A stretch of DNA of 64,000 nt from Plasmodium brasilianum (Eukaryota; Apicomplexa; Aconoidasida; Haemosporida; Plasmodiidae), in the NCBI RefSeq assembly GCF_023973825.1, contig NW_027122930.1, positions 1 through 64,000 on the forward strand. The letters run 5' to 3'. The notes under the pieces were generated by a model, which saw only the letters and a list, made by a program, of their open reading frames with translations, made no database searches and was not told the origin of the DNA. Below, piece after piece: positions 50,738 through 62,032 of the stretch. A program made the translations under genes and the position numbers. Each line of letters starts with the position of its first letter. Within the stretch, counting starts at the first letter, position 1.

Positions 50738-53259
50738 ATGGATAATTGTTTTTCCTCGGTAAGAAATAATGTATTCTAATACTCTTAAATTTATGCATAA
50801 TTCATTTATTTTTGATAAAAAAGGGATAATGTATCCAACTCAAACGTTAATAATTATATAAATAATAATAATTCATTTAAATACAGTATTATAATTCCGG
50901 AGGTTCTCTGTATTCCGAAGTTTCTCTAATACCACAATTTCGAATTATTAAAAATCATATAAAACAGCGAACCAGTTCCTTAATTAATGAGAATGATAAA
51001 AGTAACTTTAGGAAAGGATGTCTATATTTGGCTGATTATCTAATTAAGTATAATAAACCACCACAATATTATGAAGATTATAAAGTAACGTGGAAAGGAG
51101 CTTTAAACAAAAGCTTAAGTGGTTACTACAGAAATCTAGAAAAACATGGAGGATGCCCTTTGATTTTAGAGGAAAAAGATAAAAATATTTTAGAATTAAA
51201 ATATAAAGAAGTAGATTTCTGCGAAAAAAAAGGTCAATATTTAAAAGAGATAAAACAGTTACAAAGAAAACACTTACAAAATTGTAATGATCAATATTTA
51301 AAGAAGTGTAAGGAGTATAAGGAGTGGATTAATGAAAGAAAGATTTATTTTGATGAAAATAAAACTCTTTTTAAAGATTGTTACAAAACAAATAAAAGAC
51401 AAACATTCATATGCAACATACGTGATAAAAAATCTTTTATAGTACCTACAGAATGCATATCCTCGAATTTAGAGGAAACATGTCAAGTTCTACCAAAAGA
51501 AGAAGTGAAAAGTTTACAAAAACAAACTGACAGCATTGATAAAAGTACATTTACATCTCCTGTTCAAATAGAGCATGGTGTCAAAATTACAGAAGGTCAA
51601 GGTAGGCCTCAGGAACAAATTCAACTCGAATCAAATTCTCAACTTCAAGCACCACCACTTTCATCAGAAATTGATAGTACACAAGATAGAACATCAGATA
51701 TTCCTCGCATACTATCCTCACAAGATGTAAATTCAGCATCTCTTAAAGATTCTATATCTGAACACGAAAGATCACAAAAAAATGTAACATTGCAACAAAC
51801 AAATTCTTACATCGATCCCCCTCATTCTGAAACTACATCGTCAGTACTTCCTGTATCATTTCCTTCCACACGTTTTCCTAATCGTGTTGAATCTTCTATA
51901 ATTCTAGGTAAAATAATGCTACTTATTTTTCTAATTTTAAAATAATTACAGTATATATCATATATATTTATAATTATACTACAGATCCAGAAAACAGTTT
52001 TCTTAAAAAATATACATCATCTATTTTAATTAGTTTTATATTTATTATTCTGTTTTCCCTTTTTATTAAAGTAAAATAAAACTTAAGTATTAAAAATATA
52101 ATAGCCATGTCTTTATTTTAATAATTTATTCTATAATTATCTATTTTTTATATTGTAGTACACATTAATAGAATTCTTAAGGAAAAAAGAAAAGATAGGA
52201 AGAAAATATCTAAAATTACTTAGATTAGTAGTTCCCTCATTTTCTAATAGAAAAGGGGAGTTTTCATCATATGATAAATTGGAAAACCCAATATATTATG
52301 ACGAAGAAATTATAAAAAAACTAAAAATAAATGAATATTACAATATTAAAAATTTAAATTCATCAAGGCGAAAAGAGGAACGATCCAAAACTATTATAGA
52401 AGTACATATGGAAGTACTAGAGAAATGTAAAAACAAAGAATGGGAATTAAACAAAGGACAATTTTTAGTAATATGCCTTGAAGAATTTACAAGAGACAAA
52501 TACAGAACCTATCCAAATATAACAAATGAAGAAATATTAACAGGAAATTCTAAATTTGGCAGTAACCTTAAAAAAAAAAGCATTCTATGGAGTAAATGGA
52601 TGGAAGGAAATATAGATCTTTCTGAAAAATTGAAAAAAACGGATTTCTTTAACAATTTGAAAAATGAATGGAAAAAAGAGCAAGCTTACCTAAATAAATT
52701 GGATAAACTAAAAAAGAATAATAAAAATGATATTCAAAAATTTCCATTATTAGAAAGAGAGAAGGAATTATGGAGACAATGGATAAATAAAAAGAACATA
52801 ATTATAGAACAGTATTTGGAAAAAAATTTGTTTAGCGTATTAACACAGGAATTTCTAAATATATCAGATGAATATGATAATAAAATAAGAAATAAGGATA
52901 TATCACCAATAAATATAGAAGAATTAAGGCACAAGGAAAACTATGAAGAATTATCCAAATATATAAAAAAAGAATTACTTACAAATGTGTGTATACTCAT
53001 ACTTATGATGATATTCGAAGAATGTAAAAAAGAAGAGTATATAGAAAATGGTGAATCGTATTTTGATAGTTTCATAGCTGAATTAAAGGAGAAAGAATAT
53101 TATGATTGTAACCCAGAATTTTTAGAAGATATTACTGAAGTTAACCGAGATGACTTGGAAAATATAGAAAATATTGATAATAAAGAAGCCAGTTTTAGAA
53201 ATGAAATAGAGAACTGGATAACAGAATATGATACATATGTAAATTCCATGAACAAGTAG
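50738..53259 (+). CDS. STP1: STP1 protein (SURFIN/PvSTP1-related transmembrane protein)
   Basis: Four exons: 50738-50758 (MDNCFSS), 50887-51907, 51985-52070 and 52159-53259, giving about 742 residues. The layout mirrors the STP1 gene at 35177-37724: the first, third and fourth exons have identical lengths (21, 86 and 1,101 nt). Exon 2 gives a Cys-rich ectodomain with HGGCPLILEEKDKNILELKY, DFCEKKGQYLKEIK and CKEYKEWI, then a Ser/Thr/Gln-rich linker. Exon 3, entered in phase 1, carries the membrane segment (SSILISFIFIILFSLFIK). Exon 4 encodes the charged helical tail with SKTIIEVHMEVLEK, WSKWMEGNIDLSEKLKK and WRQWINKKN, ending DTYVNSMNK. Ectodomains are clearly diverged while exon 4 is more alike, as expected of a surface antigen with a constrained cytoplasmic side. 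It is intact; no signal peptide is seen. Confidence 0.9.
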
Positions 53260-56200
53260 AATAATTTAGACAAATACAACTGAATTACCCAAAAATTTAT
53301 ATTATATGCTTATTATACATAACCAAAATATGTTTGTATTATTCTTATGTGTAAATAAAAGACTCCTATGAAACATATTTCAGAAATATTGTGAAAAAAA
53401 TAAGGAAAGATGAAAAGTAAAATATAAAGTAATGATTAACATAAAAAAGAAAAGAAAAACAAAAATATAAAGTTTTAAATGAAATATTTAATATATATTC
53501 AAAATTTATATGCTTTTTCTTTTTTATATAAAGATATACATATTAAACTTATATTAACGGATGATTCATCAAACTAAGATGTTAATATATATATAAAAAA
53601 AAATATAATTAGTGTTAATGTTTCCCTAAATTTTTAAACTTGCTAGAAAATTTTTAAATATTTAATAATAAAAAAAAAAACAACATAAATAAATTTTAAT
53701 ACCGTTTTTAATTAATGTAATATTATTCATAAATTTATATAATTATACATTTTTCCATTAATACATTACATTTTTTTAATATTTAAAAAGATGCGTATTT
53801 TGTATGCTTTATATCATCTCATAACACAACTATTTCATGTTTTAATTAATATAAAAAATTTGTTTAAATAAAAAAAAATATATGTTGAAATATATGAAAA
53901 CACAATCATAATTTATACATGAATTACTTTGTGAAAAATTATACTATATATTCAATGAAATCCTGTTAAGCTTTTATGTGTTCGTAAATTTTCTTTCATT
54001 AATATTGTTCATTTGTTATTAATCTTTAACCTCATAAATATTAGTTTTATTCGTTTTTTTTTAAATATTTTTATTTTCACTTAATTAAAGTATCATATTC
54101 AAAAATTTTCCTTAATTAGTAATATAATTTTATCTATAATATAAATGGTATCATAAATTAAACATATTAAATATATATATGCATATATATTAATAACATT
54201 AAGTACTTCTGTTCGTTGATTCGGCATAAATTAAAATATCTTTTTTTAAATATTGAAATTATTAAAATGTTGAAATGTAATAATCATGAAAAAACGCCGA
54301 ATTTATAGTGTTTTTTGTTAACGCACCTTTAATGTTTTGCAAAAAGTTATAAACATATAAAAAAGTTCCTCTCGTCTTTTCAATATTTTTTAATTTCAAT
54401 ACTGCTTAGTAATATTTTTATGAAATTAAAGGAATAAAAGCTAAATATGTATAAGTGTATAAATTAAACAGTATTTGGCTGTTAAGTTTCAAATTTCTCT
54501 AAAAACTGAAGGGAAATAAAAGAAAATATAACAATTTTATAGGAATTTCAAAAAATATCATATAACATTATACTCTTCCTTTCAATTAAATATAATATTT
54601 CATTCATATTATGTTATATTAATAAAAATTTTTCAGTAACTTTCATTTTAAATTTTAAAGAGCATCTATAAACTTCTACTACATCTTTTTTTCTTTTTTT
54701 TTGCTTTTTTGTAATTACAGAATAAAATTTTTAATTGTTATACTTTATAAGATTACTGATTAGTATACTTTTTTTATAGCATTTTCTTACTTTATCTATA
54801 TATATATTAATATAAATAAAATAAAATAAATATTATTATCTTTGTGTAAAAATATAAAATCTATTTTTATATGCAATAATTTTTTACTGTTGCCGTATAC
54901 AATAAAAATACGTAAACTACAAATTTCTATATTATCAATTACATTAATACCATAACATATTTTTTTTTATTGCATGTACAATAACTTTAATGCGTAAATA
55001 ATATTAATTAAAAAAATTAGAAAAAACGTTTTATTCTGAATTAACTAATATTATTGTGATCGAGGTGTACTATTCTAATAGAAATATATATACAACTGTG
55101 TAATATAATATCCTTATAATACATGGGATTAATATATGATTATGCATTAATAATATTTCATTAAAGCAATAACTATATTTAGATATTGATATTAGCATTA
55201 TCTATGTTTCAACAATTTTAAATAAATTCTATAGAATTTAGATATTCCCATTTTGTATTACCAGTAATTAATATATTGTTCTCTTATAGTATATTACTTT
55301 GATTAATATATGTGGAATCCCAATAAATACTTTTATGCTATATCGTATCATATAAATATTATATACATATTTAATTAATATAAATTACGCATTGCAGGCA
55401 TAATAAATATTTATGTTTTCTTTTATATTTTATTTATATTAAATGAAACTTAATAAATTTCTTAATATAACTTTATCCATTAAATATATTTCGAGAATAT
55501 TAGAAATATATTAAATATAAATTTTTTTTATAAATATTAGCATGCATAAACCTACAAATGAAGTTATGAATTATTATTAATGCCATTAGAGCATAGTAGT
55601 ATTGTTTAGGAATATATTTTACACTATGAAAACCGATCTATTTTATTAATTAATACTCATATATAAAAATTAAAAAAAGATATATTATGCTTATATATAA
55701 AAAAATAAAATAAGAAACAGAGAATATCCTACGTAAAATAAATTTAAAAGTATTTAATTTAACAATTCTATTAATCACTGTACTATATTAATATGTATAC
55801 TCTTCATGAAGAAAGAGACAATTCATTTCATATAAGTACTAATAATAAAAATTATTTTTTTTTTTTGATTTCTTAATTTTTTTAAAATATATTTAATTAT
55901 ATGCTAAATATATTAATAGAATTCAAATATAATAAATTACAACTCATATATTATACTATATATATATAAGCGTAAGATATTTTACAATAATATAATATAT
56001 AAAAAAAAGGAGAAATAATTTATTATTATTTTCTGAGTATCTTGAAAAATATATTGTTATATAGTAGAACATACATGACATAGAATAGGGATAATTAAAA
56101 TAACAGTGAAATATACAAAATGGAAAAATACTATATTACTCTTCATAATTATTTTATTATACATGGAAAGTAAAACTTATATCTTAAAGGTCTTTTCACA

Positions 56201-57270
56201 TTGCACGTATCCTATATGTATTATAATTAAAAATGTTAGTTGATATATTAATCTATATTCATGTTGTGCAACAGGAACAAAATAAATCCAGTACTATATT
56301 AAATTAAAGAACTTGAGACAATTATTATATATTTTTTTTTTATTTCATATTTATAATTATAATGAGTTCATAATATAATAATATCTAATTTTTGTGTACA
56401 TACATATATTACTATTATAAATATTTATATTATACTAAGTCAGTATGATAAAAATGTAACTAAAAATTTTAATATCTCTATTTAATATAAAGGAATGAAT
56501 TAATTCATTATTTTACAGTTATACGATATAATCCCTTTTTTTAAAAATAAATATATTTTTAAAGGTATATTTTCAAGGATTAATATAATTAATTTACAAA
56601 GGATATGTTATTGTTATATACTGTATTTACATTTTGATTAAATTTATTTTTCATTTGTTTAGAATTTAATTTCACCAATAACCTTGAAGTGTTTCTTAAT
56701 GAGCACAAATTATTATAATGTATATTAAAAATTAATTGAGTTAATTTCAAAGGTACTATTTCTATATTAAAGCTGTTAATAAAGAAGGAGAAAATTTTTA
56801 ACATTTAAAGGGATTAAGTTAATCTATTTATAGCATTTTAACATATAAAAAATTTTTCCTAGTTAGTTATTCCAATATAATTATCAATTTATATGAAAAT
56901 ATGCCAAAATAAATATATTTTTATATATAACATATAAATATAATTATATAATCTCCATATTATTAAAAATAATAAGAAAGAATGTTTTTTCCTACAGTTT
57001 TTTTTAATTACAATAAATCTATTCCTTAAAAATTTTATATTTACTATTATAAATATTTATATTATACTGCATGAACTATTTTAAGTTATATTAATATTAT
57101 GAAAAAATCAAAGATTTTAATTTGCTAAGGAAATATTTTTTTATATTCTCAACATGAAAAAAAGAAATACGACACATATTAACATATTATATATCATTAG
57201 TTCACACTTACTAATATAAACATGACACTAACTTAATTTTTGTTATTTAATTCATATGTAATTATATACA
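53260..57270. other. AT-rich intergenic DNA between STP1 and the PIR pseudogene
   Basis: This is the 3' flank of STP1 on the left and the 5' flank of the PIR pseudogene on the right. Only short, biased frames are present. A minus-strand 71-codon frame at 56589-56804 has no supporting feature and is not called. Confidence 0.5.
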
Positions 57271-58415
57271 ATGGAATCAGTAAATGCACAGAAAAATGTA
57301 ATATTTAACTTTTTGTTATAATAATTATACATCATTGTACTTATAGAATTCATTGTTGTAGAAATGATTTTAATATTTTTATTTATGAAAAAATGATTTT
57401 TCGTATTTATATATTATCATTATTATTATTGTTTTATTTAGGAAAGTTGTGTAGAATTATTCCTTAAATATAAAAAAGAATTTGATACTGCTATCAACGA
57501 TATTCTAAATAAGAAGTGTGGTGAAAACCCTGGAATGAAATGCGGTAAAATTGGTATATCTAATTTTACTACACCATGTCAAGATATTGGTAGATATTTA
57601 ATTGAAATAAAGGAACTTTATAAATTTGACAGCATCAAACGTTGTAAATACTTGAATTATAAGACAAATTCAGAAGAATTATATATAAATAATCCTCGTT
57701 AGTTTGAGGGATATAATAAATATTCATCTCAATTGGATAATATATGTTAGGATTATATAAGACCTATAGGCACTTGCACCTTAAGTAAACTTAAAGACGT
57801 ATACGATTTATACGACGATTTTAATAAATTTAAAGTTGCGAACGGAAAATTTTTGATAATTATGAAAGTACTAAAAAATGTTATCGCTTTTATATTGATC
57901 ATTATAAGGAATATGTAGAAAATAAAAATGATAATTTTTGTAAGGAGTTAAAAAATTTTAGGGAAGCGTATGAAAAAAAATGAGCAATATGACTGTTTGT
58001 GATGTACCACAATTTTTAACACGTACAAAAATAGATTATGTATTTTTTGTCAGTATAACAATGTCGATCACATTACTAGCATCAATGACTTTATTTTTTC
58101 TATATAAGGTTAATAAAAATTATTCATAAAAGTATGAATATTTCACCGTTAATCGTCGAATTCATTTTCGCAAAAAATTACAAGAACAAAGAAATTATAT
58201 TTCTAAGTATAAATATATATACACCTTTTTTATTTATATAGTTTACTCCTGCTAAGTCGTGGTTATATAGTCGTTTACAAAAGAGAAAAATAATTGAACG
58301 TAACGAAGTTTCAGAAGAAACAACCGGATTCCTACAAAACACCTATGAAAAAGTAAACAGAACATATGAAGGAAGTTTCAATAATTTAACTTATCATCCT
58401 CAAGGATATAGTTGA
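57271..58415 (+). pseudogene. Broken PIR gene
   Basis: Proposed exons are 57271-57279 (M-E-S, then GTAAAT), 57442-58108 and 58242-58415. The main exon reads well as PIR (ESCVELFLKYKKEFDTAIND, TTPCQDIGRYLIEIKELYKF) but has in-frame TAG at 57700-57702 and at 57748-57750. A frameshift near 57850-57860, in the T-run before DNYESTKKCYRFYIDHYKEY, and another in the A-run near 57975 break it further. The membrane segment (FFVSITMSITLLASMTLFFL) and the donor after LYK survive. Exon 3 is perfectly open: FTPAKSWLYSRLQKRKIIER, ending NNLTYHPQGYS. It is shorter than the PIR at 30916-32759 and has the classical acidic YHP-type tail, so it is of a different PIR subgroup. At least four lesions make it non-functional. 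Confidence 0.88.
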
Positions 58416-58787
58416 TGTAAAAGCTACAATATATATATTGGTCTTATAATATCTAATACTCAGAGTTATAAATGCTACAGTTAATTGAAAATTTATTAAA
58501 AAATTAGAAAAACCAAACATGAAACATATAACGTATGTGTATAAAAATTAAATATATAATAATCTAATAATTTTTCAGAGAAAATCTTACATAAATACAA
58601 AACTATTGTAAGATTAGATAAAATTTTCCAATAGATATATCAGATTTTCTATGGATTATAGAATAAATAATTCTAATTATTATATTTATTACAGAATATG
58701 ATGAAATAAAAGTTGATTTCCTTAAATATTAACTTGAAGTAACACTTATTTAATAAATATTCAAAAAGTACGGAAAAAAAGGAAAAC

Positions 58788-58822
58788 AGAAAAGAAAAGA
58801 AAAGAAAAGAAAAGAAAAGAAG
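58788..58822. repeat. (AAAAG)n pentanucleotide microsatellite
   Basis: About seven near-perfect AAAAG units lie downstream of the PIR pseudogene. It stands out from the usual AT dinucleotide tracts because it is strictly purine on the plus strand. Confidence 0.9.
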
Positions 58823-59106
58823 AAACAAAAGCACTAAAGGAAATATTAGTGATATTTTTATATAAATAAAAAAAAATTTGTAATTAAAATAATTATTAAG
58901 AAAAAAAATAAATATATATAATTTTTCTTTCTTACTAACTTTACTTTGAAACTATAATATGATTTGTTCTCATGTATTTAAGCAAAATTAAAAATATATC
59001 CCATTACACAACACTTTTAACATGCTTTCATCAACTGTTATATATTATATGTAGTATTTAGTAAGGATATTTATACAGGATATTAAGCAAGATGAATTCT
59101 ACCGTT

Positions 59107-59124
59107 TCTCTCTTTTAAGAGAGA
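59107..59124. repeat. Perfect short inverted repeat
   Basis: Arms TCTCTCTT and AAGAGAGA are separated by a two-base loop. The DNA could form a hairpin with an eight-base stem. It is not attached to any intact gene, so a terminator role is not suggested. Confidence 0.6.
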
Positions 59125-59369
59125 GTACTCACAATCATAGCATAATAATAAATAAATATGTATTTCTCAATCACAATTCTTAATTTTCCTTTTCCTTTAA
59201 TATGCTTATATATATATAACATTTAACGTAAGTAAACAGATGTATATAAGATAAAAAAAAAAAAAAGCATATATGATATTGTTATATAATTATAAATGTT
59301 TCCCTAAATTATATAATAATAGTAAATAATATTATTTATACTTCTATATTTCAATTTTATTAATTTTAT

Positions 59370-59640
59370 ACAGAAGAAAAAATACGACAAATACTCCCAT
59401 AAAGGTAATAGAAACTATCCTAATAATGTATAAAGGTTCAGAAAAATTAAACGGAATATACAAATCCTAAGCTTTCATATAGTAATCCACCTTATATTAG
59501 GATATAGCTCACTATATATATGTTCCCATATAAATGATAATTTTTGAAATGGAGCTCCAACACTTCATCATGTAAAATTTTCAGATTCAGTTATAATTTG
59601 TGTATTAAAATTTTAGAATAAGTAATCGTTTTAGTTATTT
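59370..59640 (-). pseudogene. Degraded PIR membrane-segment relic
   Basis: On the minus strand at about 59370-59460 the frame reads FNFSEPLYIIRIVSITFMG followed by VFVVFFLLYK. This is the shape of a PIR membrane segment that ends at the YK-donor junction before the last exon. The donor position reads ATTAAT, not GTTAAT or GTAA, so it is lost. Higher coordinates, the upstream side of this strand, hold only short open pieces with stops. No FTPFG-type last exon was found below 59370. I class it as the tail end of a heavily eroded PIR gene; a chance hydrophobic stretch in AT-rich DNA cannot be excluded. Confidence 0.4.
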
Positions 59641-61139
59641 CACATAATTACTCATTGTATTAGATTTTACTATATATATGAACTATAGATATTACTTTAT
59701 ATATGAGAATTTTTGCTTTTCACTTATCTCACGCACAATAATAAAACAAAAAATAAGCTGTATATAAATTATGGCATAATATTCAAACCTTGTCTAGATC
59801 TTATAAAAAGGATAATTTAAATTTTTTTTATTATTAACGGATAGTTAATTTTATTTTACATGATTGCTTCTTTATAGTGAACATAATTTTATTAACGATA
59901 AAATTAAGCAACGTATAATACATACTTTTTATAAATATAAAGGTTCTATAGAGTTTGTTATACTTTTTTAATCCTTGTTATTAATTTCACCCTATGATAT
60001 ATATATGTATATATACATTTTGAACTGCATAATAAGGTAGATAACAAAAAAAATAATGAAATAACATTTTCTTACTAATTTATATATTTAATATCAAGTT
60101 GATATATTTTTGACTAAGTTAATGTACAAAAATTATATATTTAGTTCATCTACAAATTCAACGTATTGTTTATAATTTATTTTTAATTAAAAATATATTT
60201 CAGTAATAAAAAATGTTTTTATACAGATTAAAAAAATATACTTAAAAATCATGGAGTTTCCCTTTTAGACCTTTTTTTTAATGATATAAGTAAATAAATA
60301 TTTCCTTTTCTCAAAACTATGAAGTTTATATCTTATTTTTATAGAAAGAATCAATTTTATATTTAATAATACGAATAAGCTAATAAAACAAAATAGTAAC
60401 CCGCTTAAATTAAAATATTAACAATAAGTTTTAATCAAAGAATTCTACTGTAAAAGGACATATTATAATATAACACCCAATTTTTACCGTGGAAAATATA
60501 AACCAAATTTCTGCTAAAAAATCTTATGATATAAATATATTTTATAATATATTTCTTATAAATATTATATATATAACAAATATTATATTTTTTCTTAAGT
60601 ATATACATACATATTCGTATAAGATTATACAATCTAATCGTTTCATTAACAATAAAAGAGGCATTTATTTTTAATATAGAGATTATCATATACATTTATT
60701 GTGTTACGTATAATTAATCATCTTTAATTTGAATAAATTAAAAAAAAGGACAATTATTTTTCATTTCAGATATAAATTCTAAAAGGATTTCATTAAAATT
60801 ATTGTAATTTTAATATTATATATTAATTATAATTCAAATACATACATTTTTTATAAAAATCTATTTAATACACGCATATATAATGAGGAGTAATGCTTAA
60901 ACATTCTTCAATAATAATTTATAATACAAAGTAAAAAACATTAAAATCATCAAATTCACAAATAAAGATCATAATTTATTGTACTTATATATAAAAATAA
61001 TAAGTCATATACATGCGCATCTATAAAATTAGTGCAAGCATATGTATGATTATTAAGAATATATCTTTAAAAACATTACAAATTTTACCCTCATATTAAT
61101 AACTTCATTGGGATGCATTACATATTCCATTTTATTCAT
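59641..61139. other. AT-rich intergenic DNA, 3' flank of the last fam-type gene
   Basis: No gene is supported. Overlapping frames on both strands at about 60435-60695 are a product of TA-rich sequence. The block AAAATCTATTTAATACAC near 60854-60871 is the shared fam-type 3' element, and AACATTCTTCA...CATCAAATTCACAAATAAA near 60900-60965 echoes the 3' flank of the pseudogene at 43756. Confidence 0.5.
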
Positions 61140-62032
61140 TTACTCAGTCATTAACTTAATTTTATTGTATTTTTCGTTATTTTTTAAGATCTTATAAATT
61201 GTTATTATTACTAGGATGGACAATATAATCATAAGTACTCCAAATAAAATTAGATATATATGTCCTTCTTCTAATTTTGTTAAGGTTTTCAATTGTTCTA
61301 TAAATTCAAGCAGTACCTGCTTTTCTTTTCTCTTAACTTTAGTAAGAGACATTTCAAATCCCCGTAATGTTGGTAATAGTATGCCTAACAAGAAAAAAAA
61401 AAGAAATATGGCAACTCCAAATCCATAATTTTTAAATTTTATTTTTTTTAAAGTTATATCACAAATTCTTCTCTTTTTTTGAAGAAAATTATCATAATCT
61501 TTTTTTTTTATCCATTTTTTTTCAAAATGGAAATGTTTTCCATCAAACATTCCATTATTATAATCTACAACTTCCGAATAGTATTGTGCTTTATTTAATA
61601 AACTTCCATTAGATTTTTTGTTTCTTCCTTCGCTCCTATTTTCACTGTTAGATATATTTCTTTTTTTGTGCTCTAGATTATTTGGTATATCTTCTCTTAA
61701 GCCCAAAATATTTGAATCTTTTTTCTGTTTATATTTTGCTAGTGATCGATAATAACTTGTGTATGATTTTCTATCAAGGTTGAATTTATTATTCAATGAT
61801 TCGTTACACAATCTCTATAAAAAAGAAAAATGCAAATATTTATCATTTAATATACTACAAAATATAATGGAAAAAACCAATATTATTAAATAAAAAATAC
61901 TAAGAATATGAAAAATATGAATATACTTATATATTATTAACATACTAAATTATTGTTAAAATGACATATCCAAGTTGAAAAGATAAACTCAACAATTTTA
62001 ATAAATAAAATTAGCCTAATTTTTTGCTCCAT
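61140..62032 (-). CDS. fam-l/fam-m-type exported protein, two membrane segments, AQYYxEVVDYNNG subtype
   Basis: Two exons on the minus strand: 62032-61946 (87 nt; signal sequence MEQKIRLILFIKI with STWICHFNNNL at its end) and 61814-61140. The 131-nt intron starts GTATGT and ends TTTTTATAG, in phase 0; the product is about 253 residues. Exon 2 has NLDRKSY, then RSLAK at about residue 52 (RxLx export-motif candidate), AQYYSEVVDYNNG with DGKHFHFEK, and KKKDYDNFLQKKRRICD. Membrane segment 1 is FGVAIFLFFFLLGILLPTL. A charged loop follows, then membrane segment 2 (YLILFGVLMIILSILVIITI) and the tail NNEKYNKIKLMTE. The same motifs in the same order as the gene at 2403-3299 make it a paralogue of that subtype; the loop between the membrane segments differs most. 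It is intact. Confidence 0.92.

Noticed and set aside
56589..56804. 71-codon minus-strand frame
   Set aside because: It has no motif, no membrane segment and no splice context.
60435..60695. Overlapping frames on both strands rich in Tyr and Ile
   Set aside because: Palindromic TA-rich DNA gives open frames on both strands; there is no supporting feature.
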